64,000 nt of DNA from positions 1 to 64,000 of IMG/VR virus record IMGVR_UViG_3300020034_000012; one strand, 5' to 3'. Made by a program: the position numbers and the translations under genes. The notes below the pieces were generated by a model. It was given only the letters and a program-made list of their open reading frames with translations. It did not search any database and was not told where the DNA came from. Source of the stretch: a virus. Shown one piece after another: positions 16,199 to 24,007 of the stretch; the first letter of the stretch is position 1, and each line of letters starts with the position of its first letter.

Positions 16199-17337
16199 GG
16201 TTCGTATCCCGTGCACGCGGTGCAGTCTGCGCATACGCCAGCGATACCGGTGTGCGATGCGGGTGGGTGGCCGCACGTGCACTCCAAGCGTGCCCTACCA
16301 GCCAGCAGCTGCTGATTGCTGAGCATGTCCACCTGACCACGTGACCCCTGGATCAGAGGCGCTGCATCCATGCGGTTCCCATGCGCCAGCGCATCGAGCA
16401 CACCACCCACCCATGCATGGTTGGTCCGCAGCTTCCCGACGATGACCATCACGCGGTCAAGCTCATCGGCCGCAAGCTTCTTCTCTCTGCGCTCAGCGTG
16501 CAGCGCATCGAGTGCTTGCAGGTTCCGCTTGCGCAGGTCAGTCAGTAGCGCGTTATGGTCTTCGGCCAAGATGATGGACGGTGCGCCATTGAGTTGACGC
16601 AGTAGCTCAGCGCGCTGAGCATCGGTCACGCTACCAATGGTCACCCCGTTCTGATGACTCCACAGTGCGCGCGCGCTCTGCTCATTCTCCCAGATGAGCA
16701 GGTCACACTCGGACTCAAGTTCCTTGCAGCGCACACATGGCTTCACCGTATAGGTCATGGCCACACGGTCCGCCTCTGATGCTGCCAGCTGCTCAGTCAG
16801 CTCAGCGTTCGCAGTCTCAAGCTGCTGGATGCGCTGCACGTAGCTGGCTGCTACCCGCAGTGCTGCACCCACCACGGGGTCAGTGGATTCCAGCTCTAGC
16901 AGTTCACGCTGAAGGTCAGCCAGTCCTTCGGTCCTGTCGCGCACCACGGGTGGACCACCCAGTGCATCGCGCACATCCCAGCACCGGTTATCGCCTTCCA
17001 CTTTGTTCAGCACAGCCACTGCTTCGCTGACCATCGACATGATGAGCAAGCTTGATATTGGGTTCTCACGTGCATCCGCTTGCTTAGTCCAGCGTGCGCA
17101 CAGTGCGCTGACTTCTTCCAATGCACCCCACAGCACATCGATGCGCTGGCCATAGAGGGACAGTAGCTGGCCGCGTCTGTTCATCAGTTCATGCTCAGTG
17201 CGGAACTGATCATGGTGTGCACGTTGTCTCGCAACGCGCAGCCAGTGCATGCGCTGGGTTGCTTCAGCGTCATCGGTCTGCAGTGCTTCATCCACCACCG
17301 CACCCGCCGCTGCAATCAGCTCTTCAATCGGTCCCAT
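16195..17337 (-). CDS. Large coiled-coil protein with Cys clusters
   Basis: A 380-residue, mainly helical protein. A central coiled coil (QLETANAELTEQLAASEADR) is followed by CVRCKELESEC, and the C-terminus is a Cys/His-rich zinc-like module, CTCGHPPASHTGIAGVCADC then CTGYEP. It is the largest member of the Cys-pair plus coiled-coil set in this operon. ATG 17337 is chosen over 17364. A structural or adaptor role is inferred. Confidence 0.6.
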   Translation of the reverse strand: MGPIEELIAAAGAVVDEALQTDDAEATQRMHWLRVARQRAHHDQFRTEHELMNRRGQLLSLYGQRIDVLWGALEEVSALCARWTKQADARENPISSLLIMSMVSEAVAVLNKVEGDNRCWDVRDALGGPPVVRDRTEGLADLQRELLELESTDPVVGAALRVAASYVQRIQQLETANAELTEQLAASEADRVAMTYTVKPCVRCKELESECDLLIWENEQSARALWSHQNGVTIGSVTDAQRAELLRQLNGAPSIILAEDHNALLTDLRKRNLQALDALHAERREKKLAADELDRVMVIVGKLRTNHAWVGGVLDALAHGNRMDAAPLIQGSRGQVDMLSNQQLLAGRARLECTCGHPPASHTGIAGVCADCTACTGYEP

Positions 17338-17815
17338 GGTCCCCGTCCTTTGCTGGCTCTTCAATCAGCTCTTCAGGTCCAATCAGCTCCACTACACCCA
17401 CGTCATAGGCAAGCTTGAGCGCTGCATCTGCAAGGTCCACGATGGCGTCCGCACGCAGGCATATCAGGCGCGGCATCTGTCCCTGTTGCGCGAGACTCGT
17501 ACCTTCCCCACTCTCGATGGCCTGCGCGTGGATGCGGACTGCATGCCATGCCAAGTGGTTTGCCTGGATGACTTCAAGCAGGTTCGCCGCATCCATGTCA
17601 CGCACGTAGTTCGCCTCCAGTCTGGCGCACTGCTGCTTGACGTCAGCGGTCACCTGCTTCAGGCGATCCAGCTCTGTGATTGCCAACTCCCGCAGCCGCA
17701 GCACTTCATCCCGCAGCACCATGGCGCACTTGGCTGCACGTCCCTTGCCGCTGAAGCCATCGTTGCGCGCTACCTCTGCAAGCACAGCGTCCACGCTATC
17801 GGGGTCATGCGTCAC
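17324..17815 (-). CDS. Hypothetical helical protein
   Basis: A 163-residue, mostly helical protein with LRLRELAITELDRLKQVTAD forming a likely coiled coil and an acidic C-terminal end. It overlaps the next gene by 14 bp. No family is recognised. Confidence 0.6.
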   Translation of the reverse strand: MTHDPDSVDAVLAEVARNDGFSGKGRAAKCAMVLRDEVLRLRELAITELDRLKQVTADVKQQCARLEANYVRDMDAANLLEVIQANHLAWHAVRIHAQAIESGEGTSLAQQGQMPRLICLRADAIVDLADAALKLAYDVGVVELIGPEELIEEPAKDGDHGTD

Positions 17816-18081
17816 GGCTCATTCTCCATGAAGAAGAGCACGCGTTCAGGGCAGTCACACGTGCGGTGCTTGCTATCACGCAGGCGCTGGACGTAACCGT
17901 GCAGCACCAGCGTGCGCGCGCGCATGCGGGTCACGTCTGCACGCAGCGCGCGCACTTCATCCACCAACCATTCCGCTTCCTGCAGTGAGTGGCGCATGGG
18001 TCCACCCACGTCGGCTGCTTCAGCGTCCACGTACTTGATTGCTTGCTCCACCTTCTCAGGTGCTGGCCGTGGTCTGGTCAT
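17812..18081 (-). CDS. Small coiled-coil protein
   Basis: An 89-residue protein with a central coiled coil (EAEWLVDEVRALRADVTRMR) and a C-terminal CDCPERV segment. It resembles the other Cys plus coiled-coil genes of this run with the order reversed. It is coupled by 4-bp overlaps. Confidence 0.6.
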   Translation of the reverse strand: MTRPRPAPEKVEQAIKYVDAEAADVGGPMRHSLQEAEWLVDEVRALRADVTRMRARTLVLHGYVQRLRDSKHRTCDCPERVLFFMENEP

Positions 18082-18710
18082 CGCGTACCCCGTATGCCAG
18101 GGGGTGGGCCAAGCTCAGGCTTGCAGTCCACCAAGCCCGGGTGCATGTCCATCGGCTGACCGTGCGCTGCATCGACTGTCGCATCGCACCGCTGACACCA
18201 GCGTGTGCGATCAGCAGGCAGTGCGACTGCATCCGCATCCATGTCAATCACCGTGTCCACCGTATCGTTCGGTAGCCACACCATATCAACCAGCAGCACC
18301 AGCGAGTGCAGGTCCGGGGGGATGGCCACCAGCCTGCCCTGCGATGGGTTGCCGATGAACTTATCCACCATCGCGTGCACCTGCAGCTTGATGGCGCGCA
18401 GCTGACTCAGCCACTGCTTGGCGGACTTGCCGTAGCTCAGCCGCCCATCATCGATCGCCTTCTCAAACTCAGCGCGATAGGCGTTGACCTTCAGGTCCGC
18501 CATGCGTTCGGTCTGCACGCGTGCGTCATGCTGCTGCATGGCGAACTGGCACCACGCGGTGGATGCGGCGCGCGCTTCGGCCAGATCAGTCAGCAGCTTC
18601 TCACCTTCCTTGCGGTGCAGTGCGATGTCAGCCAGCGCAGCAGCCAGGTCATCGTTCAGTGCCGTGGCTGCCGCCTGCCAGCGCGCGCACTCAGGGCACG
18701 GGTCAGTCAT
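18078..18710 (-). CDS. CPEC/coiled-coil protein
   Basis: A 210-residue protein with CPEC at residues 5-8, a long helical region (LNDDLAAALADIALHRKEGE), and a C-terminal CQRC followed by His residues. It shares the architecture of the 14978 and 15237 genes and is the longest simple version. The function is unknown. Confidence 0.6.
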   Translation of the reverse strand: MTDPCPECARWQAAATALNDDLAAALADIALHRKEGEKLLTDLAEARAASTAWCQFAMQQHDARVQTERMADLKVNAYRAEFEKAIDDGRLSYGKSAKQWLSQLRAIKLQVHAMVDKFIGNPSQGRLVAIPPDLHSLVLLVDMVWLPNDTVDTVIDMDADAVALPADRTRWCQRCDATVDAAHGQPMDMHPGLVDCKPELGPPPGIRGTR

Positions 18711-18868
18711 GGCCGCACCCGCTTGCGCAACACGTCACTGGCTCTAGTGAGCACAAGGCCCACCACTTTCCAGAGGCTTGGTGGTAGCAGCCGCTTCACT
18801 GCCCGCTGACAATCCGGGTCAAGCAGTTGCGCCCACAGCTCAGCCGGTTTGCTCTCGCCTTGCGTCAT
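18707..18868 (-). CDS. Small basic protein (53 residues)
   Basis: The frame from ATG 18868 to TGA 18707 encodes 53 residues (MTQGESKPAELWAQLLDPDC at the start, basic end). The stop overlaps the next start (ATGA), and the start lies 29 bp inside the small-terminase gene. It fills what would otherwise be the only gap in this operon. No family is recognised. Confidence 0.5.
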   Translation of the reverse strand: MTQGESKPAELWAQLLDPDCQRAVKRLLPPSLWKVVGLVLTRASDVLRKRVRP

Positions 18869-19487
18869 CGTCCCCACCATCGGCTGCGCCTAGCCTGCGT
18901 AGGTCAGGCGTATGCCCGTTGTCATTCGCGGATGGGGCTGCTTCTACCACGGTGGCTTGCACGAAACCAAGGGATTGCAACTCGCTGACCATCTCTGCAT
19001 TGGTCATCGACGCAGGCGCACGGTCCTCGTGCTCGATGAGCAGCTCAGCACGGCTGCCGTAGTGCATCGGTCTACGCCGCTCTAGCCACCACGCCGCAGC
19101 ACGCCAGTCCTTGGCAGCCTGCTGGTGGATGTGCCTGGTGTAGCCCCCTTCAGCGCGCGCATACGCCCGCTGCACTTCAGTCACCAGGTGCACAAACTCC
19201 AAGCGCACCGGGTCAATCAGCGCCAGTAGGTCCGCCTCATCGGGGTCCGTGTCCGGGTGCTGCGCGTCCCACGCCGCGCGTGCATCAGCAATGGCGGTGC
19301 GCCCCCGTCGCAGCCACGCGTAGAACGTCTGGCTGGTCACCCCTTCCTGTTCAGCCGCGCACTCGACGCTGACCCCGTACGCAAGGAACTTGCAGATGTT
19401 CGCACGCAGGGTGGGGTTCAACTTGTAGCGCCCGATGCCCACCACGGTGGGTCTGCGTGCGCGCTTTGCTTTGGACTTCTTCGCCAT
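18840..19487 (-). CDS. terS: Probable terminase small subunit
   Basis: A 215-residue protein. After a basic N-terminus (MAKKSKAKRARRP) comes a helix-turn-helix (GVSVECAAEQEGVTSQTFYA), then a helical region with QAAKDWRAAAWWLERRRP, the classic small-terminase pattern. It would bind the packaging site and recruit TerL. It lies 8.5 kb upstream of terL rather than next to it. The C-terminal tail carries a SANDNGH word. ATG 19487 is chosen because the longer frame adds residues unlike the family. Confidence 0.75.
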   Translation of the reverse strand: MAKKSKAKRARRPTVVGIGRYKLNPTLRANICKFLAYGVSVECAAEQEGVTSQTFYAWLRRGRTAIADARAAWDAQHPDTDPDEADLLALIDPVRLEFVHLVTEVQRAYARAEGGYTRHIHQQAAKDWRAAAWWLERRRPMHYGSRAELLIEHEDRAPASMTNAEMVSELQSLGFVQATVVEAAPSANDNGHTPDLRRLGAADGGDDDARREQTG

Positions 19488-19527
19488 CGGTGATCGATCT
19501 ACGTGCGAGGGTTCGGGGCAGGCAGGC

Positions 19528-20043
19528 TCACACCGTCGAGCCCACACGGCAGTTGCGGTGCGGGTCCTTCACTGCATCGAAGCCGCACCGCTTGCATACG
19601 TTGGTCTGCGTCTGCGCTGTGCCATCGCTACCGCTGAAGTCATGGTCCAGTAGCGCAAGCGTTCTCGCGCCGGCCACCATCGGACATGACAGCCAGTGAT
19701 CGTTCGGGTTGTCACGTGTGGCTGGGTAGCGATCATCCCGGATGCAGATGCACACGGACCACGCCTTCATCCGGATGCGGCCTTGCTCATCCGTGTCCAC
19801 CTGCTTGAGGCCAAACGCCTCGCCTTCATCGGGGCTGAAGTTGACCCACCATGCCCATGCTTTCAGCGGGTCACCCCCTTCATCGATGTCCGCTTGATGC
19901 GCCTGCTTCCATCCGCCCAGCAGCAATGCGGCATGGACGCGATGCCACGCATACCAGTCATGTTCAGTCTGAAAGATGCGCGCGTTAGCCTGCGCCTCAT
20001 CGCTGGCCAGCACTGCACGCAGGAACGTTTCGCTGTGGTTCAT
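19528..20043 (-). CDS. Hypothetical protein
   Basis: A 171-residue protein with a Trp-rich middle (AWAWWVNFSPDEGEAFGL) and a C-terminal CKRCGFDAV zinc-like pair. I do not recognise the family. Its 1-bp overlap with the next upstream gene fixes the start. Confidence 0.6.
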   Translation of the reverse strand: MNHSETFLRAVLASDEAQANARIFQTEHDWYAWHRVHAALLLGGWKQAHQADIDEGGDPLKAWAWWVNFSPDEGEAFGLKQVDTDEQGRIRMKAWSVCICIRDDRYPATRDNPNDHWLSCPMVAGARTLALLDHDFSGSDGTAQTQTNVCKRCGFDAVKDPHRNCRVGSTV

Positions 20044-20354
20044 CAGTGCCTGCCTTCCTGGATGCGGCGGATGCTATCCCGCGTGTGACTCAGCCACGTC
20101 TTCACTGCGTCCTGAACCACGCCCATATTGTAGTCACGCAGCAGCCGGTCAATCGGCAACGTGCACTCAAGCGTCTCACCACGGACCGGACCACGCAGAA
20201 CCAGGTTGACGTAGTGCGCGGGAGCTGCGTAGTCATCATCCAGGTAAGCGGGGTCTGCGTGGTCCACGTAGAACGATAAGCCCATCTCGCCCGCTGCCTG
20301 CTGACACAGGTCAAGCACTTCAATAGGGATGACTAGGTCTGGTTGGATGTCCAT
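20043..20354 (-). CDS. Hypothetical protein
   Basis: A 103-residue protein with mixed strand/helix pattern (YVNLVLRGPVRGETLECTL) and a basic C-terminal helix. No motif is recognised. Only 3 bp separate it from the upstream stop. Confidence 0.6.
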   Translation of the reverse strand: MDIQPDLVIPIEVLDLCQQAAGEMGLSFYVDHADPAYLDDDYAAPAHYVNLVLRGPVRGETLECTLPIDRLLRDYNMGVVQDAVKTWLSHTRDSIRRIQEGRH

Positions 20355-20357
20355 GGC

Positions 20358-20603
20358 TCACAGTCCTTTCTCAATCGAGCTACACGCAAACACGCTGAGC
20401 ACCACACCATCATCACAGTACGCAATCAGCTGCAGCTTGCCTTGCTCGCCATCGCCTACGCGCGGTGACTCGCTAAGTACCTGGTCAAGGAACGCGTCGA
20501 GCACACCGTGCGCCGCTTCACGCACGCGCTTGGTTTCCCGCTGCGCCCACGCTTCAGTCTGCTCATCGTCCGCATCAGCTCTCAGGTTGATTCGCTCTTC
20601 CAT
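20358..20603 (-). CDS. Hypothetical protein
   Basis: An 81-residue, highly charged protein (RADADDEQTEAWAQRETKRV) ending in a hydrophobic strand region. It overlaps the Maf-like gene by 29 bp. The function is unknown. Confidence 0.6.
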   Translation of the reverse strand: MEERINLRADADDEQTEAWAQRETKRVREAAHGVLDAFLDQVLSESPRVGDGEQGKLQLIAYCDDGVVLSVFACSSIEKGL

Positions 20604-22080
20604 CTGTCTCTTCCCCTACCGCAACGATGTCTTTGCATGCCTGCCTGATGGCCGCTGCCATCCGGTGGCCACGCTCTTCCATGCTCAGATCCAAGCGGCG
20701 CATGCGCAGCCGCTCGGGTGCGCTCCACATGCCAAGGATGGGATGGCGCCTTGACCACTCAATGATCTCCGCATCGGTGCAGTGCAGCGTGCGCCCGTGC
20801 CTCGCCATCCCTTGCAGGTGGCGATACACCTTGCCAGCGTTGCGCCTGAAGTCCCCGGCCTCTAGCTGCTGTCTGTTAGGGTTCAGCCGGTAGGGCTCGG
20901 GTCTGCCACTGTCGATGCAGTCACGCAGCGGGGCATGCTCGATGCCATCGATGATGGCGCCGCTTGCAGTGCAGTTGGTGATGCGCTTGCGCACGTCTTC
21001 AGGCTGGTCTCTAAACCAGTTGGCAAAGCTCAGCATCCCGTGCGTGGTCCATGCCACCCCTACTGGCTGGTGGTCTTTAGTCCAGTGACTGTGACCAGGC
21101 ACTGCGATCACATCCTGCTCAAACTCACCCACCGTGGGCTTCTCTATCAGCGCACGCTTGAAGATGGGATCGATGGTAACGGTGGTCTCTTCATACGGGC
21201 AGCCGCTGGCGTACATGCGTGCGGTCAGTAGCCGGTGGTCAGGCTGCTCAGCCTCTAGCTTGAAGCTGCAGTCCTGACCCACCAGCAGCACGCGGTCAGC
21301 ACCAAGCGACAGAGCCATCGACACAGCCGCAGTGGTGCAGCTTGAGCCGTACGCAAGCGGCAACATGCCCAGCCTCTGCGCATACGGGATGAGATTGGGT
21401 TCAGTGTTCACAAAGCACAGCAGCGGGTTCGGTGCGTACAGATTCTCAACGTCAGGCCAGTTGTCTGGGTGACCGGTCATGTCCATGGCGAAGTGACTAG
21501 AGCTATGGTTCATCCGCGCGATGCCTTCCACCACGGGCTTACTCTCAGTGCAGACCACCACGTCCGGATGCACGTCCCCTTGAGCGCACGCACCAGCGGA
21601 CGTGTTGACTGCGATGATGGGTCCGCGGTGCAGGCGCACTAGCGCAGTGCTCTGTTCAAGCGACACGCCAGCGCCCACGATGATGCAGGTCTGCCCCGTC
21701 ATGTGCGTCAGCCCTTGACGCAGGTCCCGCATGCGCTCATCCGCAAGCATCACGCGCTTGAGGTTCCGCACGAAGTTCGTGCCCTGCCGCGCACCAATCG
21801 CTTCCACCGTGTGCTGGTTCAGGCGCGCCTGCTTGTAGTGCGCGCTGACCAGTTCCACGATCGCCTGCGTCTGCGGCCAGCTCCGATAGTCAGGCTGCAC
21901 GAACACTGTGCAGGTGGTGGAGTCATACTTGACCGTGTCATTGAGGAACGCCAGCGCCTGCGCATACCACTGCGCGCGCTCCTCTGGATGCAGATGCAGA
22001 CGCATCGCGGTGGGTCCGCTCATCGCATCATGGCAGCCAATCAGGATGAACCGCTCTGCACTATGCGGGTCCACCTTCAT
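20575..22080 (-). CDS. MptE-like / Maf-type glycosyltransferase-family protein
   Basis: A 501-residue protein. The central part, from about residue 130, carries the DUF115 (MptE-like / motility accessory factor) pattern: a Rossmann-like GQTCIIVGAGVSLEQS loop, PIIAVNTSAG, HPDVVVCTESKP, the YGSSCTTAAVSMA helix and GADRVLLVGQDCSF. Cellular relatives are flagellin nonulosonate transferases (Maf) or a pterin pyrophosphokinase (MptE). A phage copy could modify DNA, a virion protein or a host surface glycan; the substrate cannot be read here. ATG 22080 overlaps the upstream stop. The N- and C-terminal 100-150 residues are not recognised. Confidence 0.7.
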   Translation of the reverse strand: MKVDPHSAERFILIGCHDAMSGPTAMRLHLHPEERAQWYAQALAFLNDTVKYDSTTCTVFVQPDYRSWPQTQAIVELVSAHYKQARLNQHTVEAIGARQGTNFVRNLKRVMLADERMRDLRQGLTHMTGQTCIIVGAGVSLEQSTALVRLHRGPIIAVNTSAGACAQGDVHPDVVVCTESKPVVEGIARMNHSSSHFAMDMTGHPDNWPDVENLYAPNPLLCFVNTEPNLIPYAQRLGMLPLAYGSSCTTAAVSMALSLGADRVLLVGQDCSFKLEAEQPDHRLLTARMYASGCPYEETTVTIDPIFKRALIEKPTVGEFEQDVIAVPGHSHWTKDHQPVGVAWTTHGMLSFANWFRDQPEDVRKRITNCTASGAIIDGIEHAPLRDCIDSGRPEPYRLNPNRQQLEAGDFRRNAGKVYRHLQGMARHGRTLHCTDAEIIEWSRRHPILGMWSAPERLRMRRLDLSMEERGHRMAAAIRQACKDIVAVGEETDGRANQPES

Positions 22081-22313
22081 CCGCAACGCACCCAGACCCA
22101 GTCATATGCATCCAGCTCAAACGCGATATGCCAATCGTGCGGCATGCCGTAGGTGCGTTCAATCGTGAACAGTGCGCGGTCCTTATCCCAGACCAGCACA
22201 TCACGCGCGTTGACTTCCAACTGCCGCGCATCGCTGTCCGTGCTGCTGCTGCGGCGAAAGTGCGCAGTCTCGCCATCCGTCATCAGCGGCAGCAGCTCAA
22301 TCAGCTTGCTCAT
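22077..22313 (-). CDS. Hypothetical protein
   Basis: A 78-residue protein with a Trp-rich C-terminus (HIAFELDAYDWVWVRCG). It overlaps the Maf-like gene start and the interrupted zinc-ribbon gene by four bases each. No family is recognised. Confidence 0.6.
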   Translation of the reverse strand: MSKLIELLPLMTDGETAHFRRSSSTDSDARQLEVNARDVLVWDKDRALFTIERTYGMPHDWHIAFELDAYDWVWVRCG

Positions 22314-22519
22314 CGGTTAGTCCCTACGATGACCTTGCCTGCACGCTCGCCACTCAAGCTGACCCCGGTCACTCGGAACTGCACCACGTGCAAACAAGGT
22401 CATCGTTTCCACTGGTAGGTCCCTGGTTCCATCAGCAGGTGCGATGGCGGTGCGTGACCCGGGTCATTGCATGGCGTGGTGCCATACGGCGGAAGGTCCT
22501 CTAGCTTGGTGAGTGTCAT
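22310..22519 (-). pseudogene. Small zinc-ribbon-like gene interrupted by one in-frame TGA
   Basis: A 70-codon frame runs from ATG 22519 to a TGA at 22310, with a single internal TGA at 22400. Both outer ends overlap their neighbours by four bases, as expected for one intact gene. The N-terminal half has PCNDPGHAPPSHLLMEPGTY, the signature of short phage proteins that continue WxCPxCGH; here the Cys-pair region reads WKR-stop-PCLH and the frame goes on as VVQFRVTGVS. Either the gene is decayed, the stop is read through, or the first 39 codons suffice alone. A GTG at about 22385 could restart the second part. Confidence 0.5.
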
Positions 22520-22785
22520 TCGATTTCAATCCCTAGGTTCCTGCAGTTGTCTTGCACGCTCTTCACTAGCTCTGCTTGCATGTCTTCCACGATGATGCGG
22601 TGCGCCTTCGCCAGCACGACACATTGACCGGTTGCCCACGCCTGACGCGTGCGCGCTTGCAGTTCCTTCCACGTTGGCATGGTCGCACCCGTGTCGCGCA
22701 GCGCCTGTGCATACGCTTCGTAGGCATCGCGTGCCACGTCATCGATGCTGTCCCATCGGCGCACCTTCTTCAGTTGCTTGCTCAT
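22516..22785 (-). CDS. Hypothetical protein
   Basis: An 89-residue helical protein with a basic start (MSKQLKKVRRWDSIDDVAR) and a Trp/Arg-rich middle. It overlaps the upstream gene by 47 bp. The function is unknown. Confidence 0.6.
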   Translation of the reverse strand: MSKQLKKVRRWDSIDDVARDAYEAYAQALRDTGATMPTWKELQARTRQAWATGQCVVLAKAHRIIVEDMQAELVKSVQDNCRNLGIEIE

Positions 22786-23194
22786 CCTGCTTACCTATCT
22801 CGACTGCGAGTGCTGCCATCACTTGAATGTCTGCAAGCACACCCGCTGCATTGCAATAGGCTTCGTACTTGCCTTGCGCATAGCCGCGCCAGAAGGCAGC
22901 CGTGACGTCAGTCACTGGATGTTCAATGGGCGCCACGTTATCGAACGCTGCGCTTAGGTACGTGGCGCAAGCACGGTGCACCGCATCGAGTATCACCCCG
23001 CGGTAGCGCTCCATCGCCATCAGCTCAGCGCGGATGGCGCGCCCTAGCTCGACGTCAATCGGTTCATCTGAACCCATGATGAACTTGGCCAGCAGCGTGG
23101 GGTTGATGCGATCTGTGACGGGGTCACGGAACCCGTAGAGATAGAGTGCAGGCTGCGGCTCTGTGTCCGGGTCCGGGTCAGTGCTTGGTTCCAT
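22739..23194 (-). CDS. Hypothetical protein
   Basis: A 151-residue protein with an acidic Pro-rich start (STDPDPDTEPQP), then helices, including AAFWRGYAQGKYEAYCN. No domain is recognised. The overlap with the next gene (47 bp) is longer than usual for this operon. Confidence 0.6.
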   Translation of the reverse strand: MEPSTDPDPDTEPQPALYLYGFRDPVTDRINPTLLAKFIMGSDEPIDVELGRAIRAELMAMERYRGVILDAVHRACATYLSAAFDNVAPIEHPVTDVTAAFWRGYAQGKYEAYCNAAGVLADIQVMAALAVEIGKQDEQATEEGAPMGQHR

Positions 23195-23474
23195 GCGTGG
23201 CCCTCATCAAGCGGCCTAGCTCACGTGCTTCAGCATAGGCGCTGGCGTTCTGCGTTCCGTACTCTTCAGCCATCGCAGTCACACGCTGGCTGACCACCCC
23301 GATATCTTCATCGCAGGCAGCGCTGCGCAGTGCGAGCGTGCGCGCCACGAACGTTTCCATGTAGAGGTTCGGCAGACCCTTGGCCATCAGCCCCTTCAGG
23401 ATCTGCTGCATGCATTCGACAAACAGCGCATCAAAGCTCTCTCTGTCCACGTCCGCAATGTTATCGGCTGCCAT
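23178..23474 (-). CDS. Hypothetical helical protein
   Basis: A 98-residue, all-helical looking protein ending in ELGRLMRATHGTKH. It is overlapped by both neighbours. No family is recognised. Confidence 0.6.
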   Translation of the reverse strand: MAADNIADVDRESFDALFVECMQQILKGLMAKGLPNLYMETFVARTLALRSAACDEDIGVVSQRVTAMAEEYGTQNASAYAEARELGRLMRATHGTKH

Positions 23475-23787
23475 CGGGGGGACCCTTGCCGCCTATGCCT
23501 TGCTCGATGGGCGCAAGTAGGTGCGCCACAAACTGCTTGGTTTGTGAGTGGCGACTGAGCGCAATCAAGTCAGCGTAGGTCAGGTGACGTCTGTCATCGT
23601 TGACATTGAACGAATCATAGACGTGGGATATCGCGCGCCCAGTCACGTTAGCAATGCGCTCATACGTAGTGCCACTCTCACTGCGGCAACGTTGCATGAA
23701 CCGCTTGGCTTCTAGTTTGGTTTCAGTTCGCTGCGGGATGCGCAGCTGCCCATTCGGACTTGGCAACCCGTCAGTCAGTCTGCTCAT
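23461..23787 (-). CDS. Putative helix-turn-helix DNA-binding protein
   Basis: A 108-residue protein. ATG 23787 is chosen because a perfect GGAGGT lies 8 bp upstream; the long frame to 23961 is rejected. The stretch SGTTYERIANVTGRAISHVYD looks like a helix-turn-helix, followed by LTYADLIALSRHSQTKQF and an LLAPIEQG tail as in small CII/Cro-type regulators. It could control the minus-strand operon; that is inference. Confidence 0.55.
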   Translation of the reverse strand: MSRLTDGLPSPNGQLRIPQRTETKLEAKRFMQRCRSESGTTYERIANVTGRAISHVYDSFNVNDDRRHLTYADLIALSRHSQTKQFVAHLLAPIEQGIGGKGPPDGSR

Positions 23788-24007
23788 ACGCATTACCTCC
23801 ATCGAACAGCACCACATCAAACGCGTGTGCCGCTCGAAGTCGTGCACACAGACTATCGCCGCACCGCTCGAATAGCCCAGACACTGCTGCCTCAAAGTCC
23901 CGTTCACGCAGCGCTGAAGGCAGATGCACATCAGGCTCTGAGTCCAGCGCGCCCACCACATCCGACGCGGACCACGGGAAGTTGCGTGACCCAGTGCTGC
24001 TACTCAT
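23771..24007 (-). CDS. Hypothetical protein
   Basis: A 78-residue protein with a helical region around LRERDFEAAVSGLFERCGDS and a C-terminal FDVVLFDGGNAYEQ. It overlaps the methyltransferase stop by four bases. The function is unknown. Confidence 0.6.
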   Translation of the reverse strand: MSSSTGSRNFPWSASDVVGALDSEPDVHLPSALRERDFEAAVSGLFERCGDSLCARLRAAHAFDVVLFDGGNAYEQTD

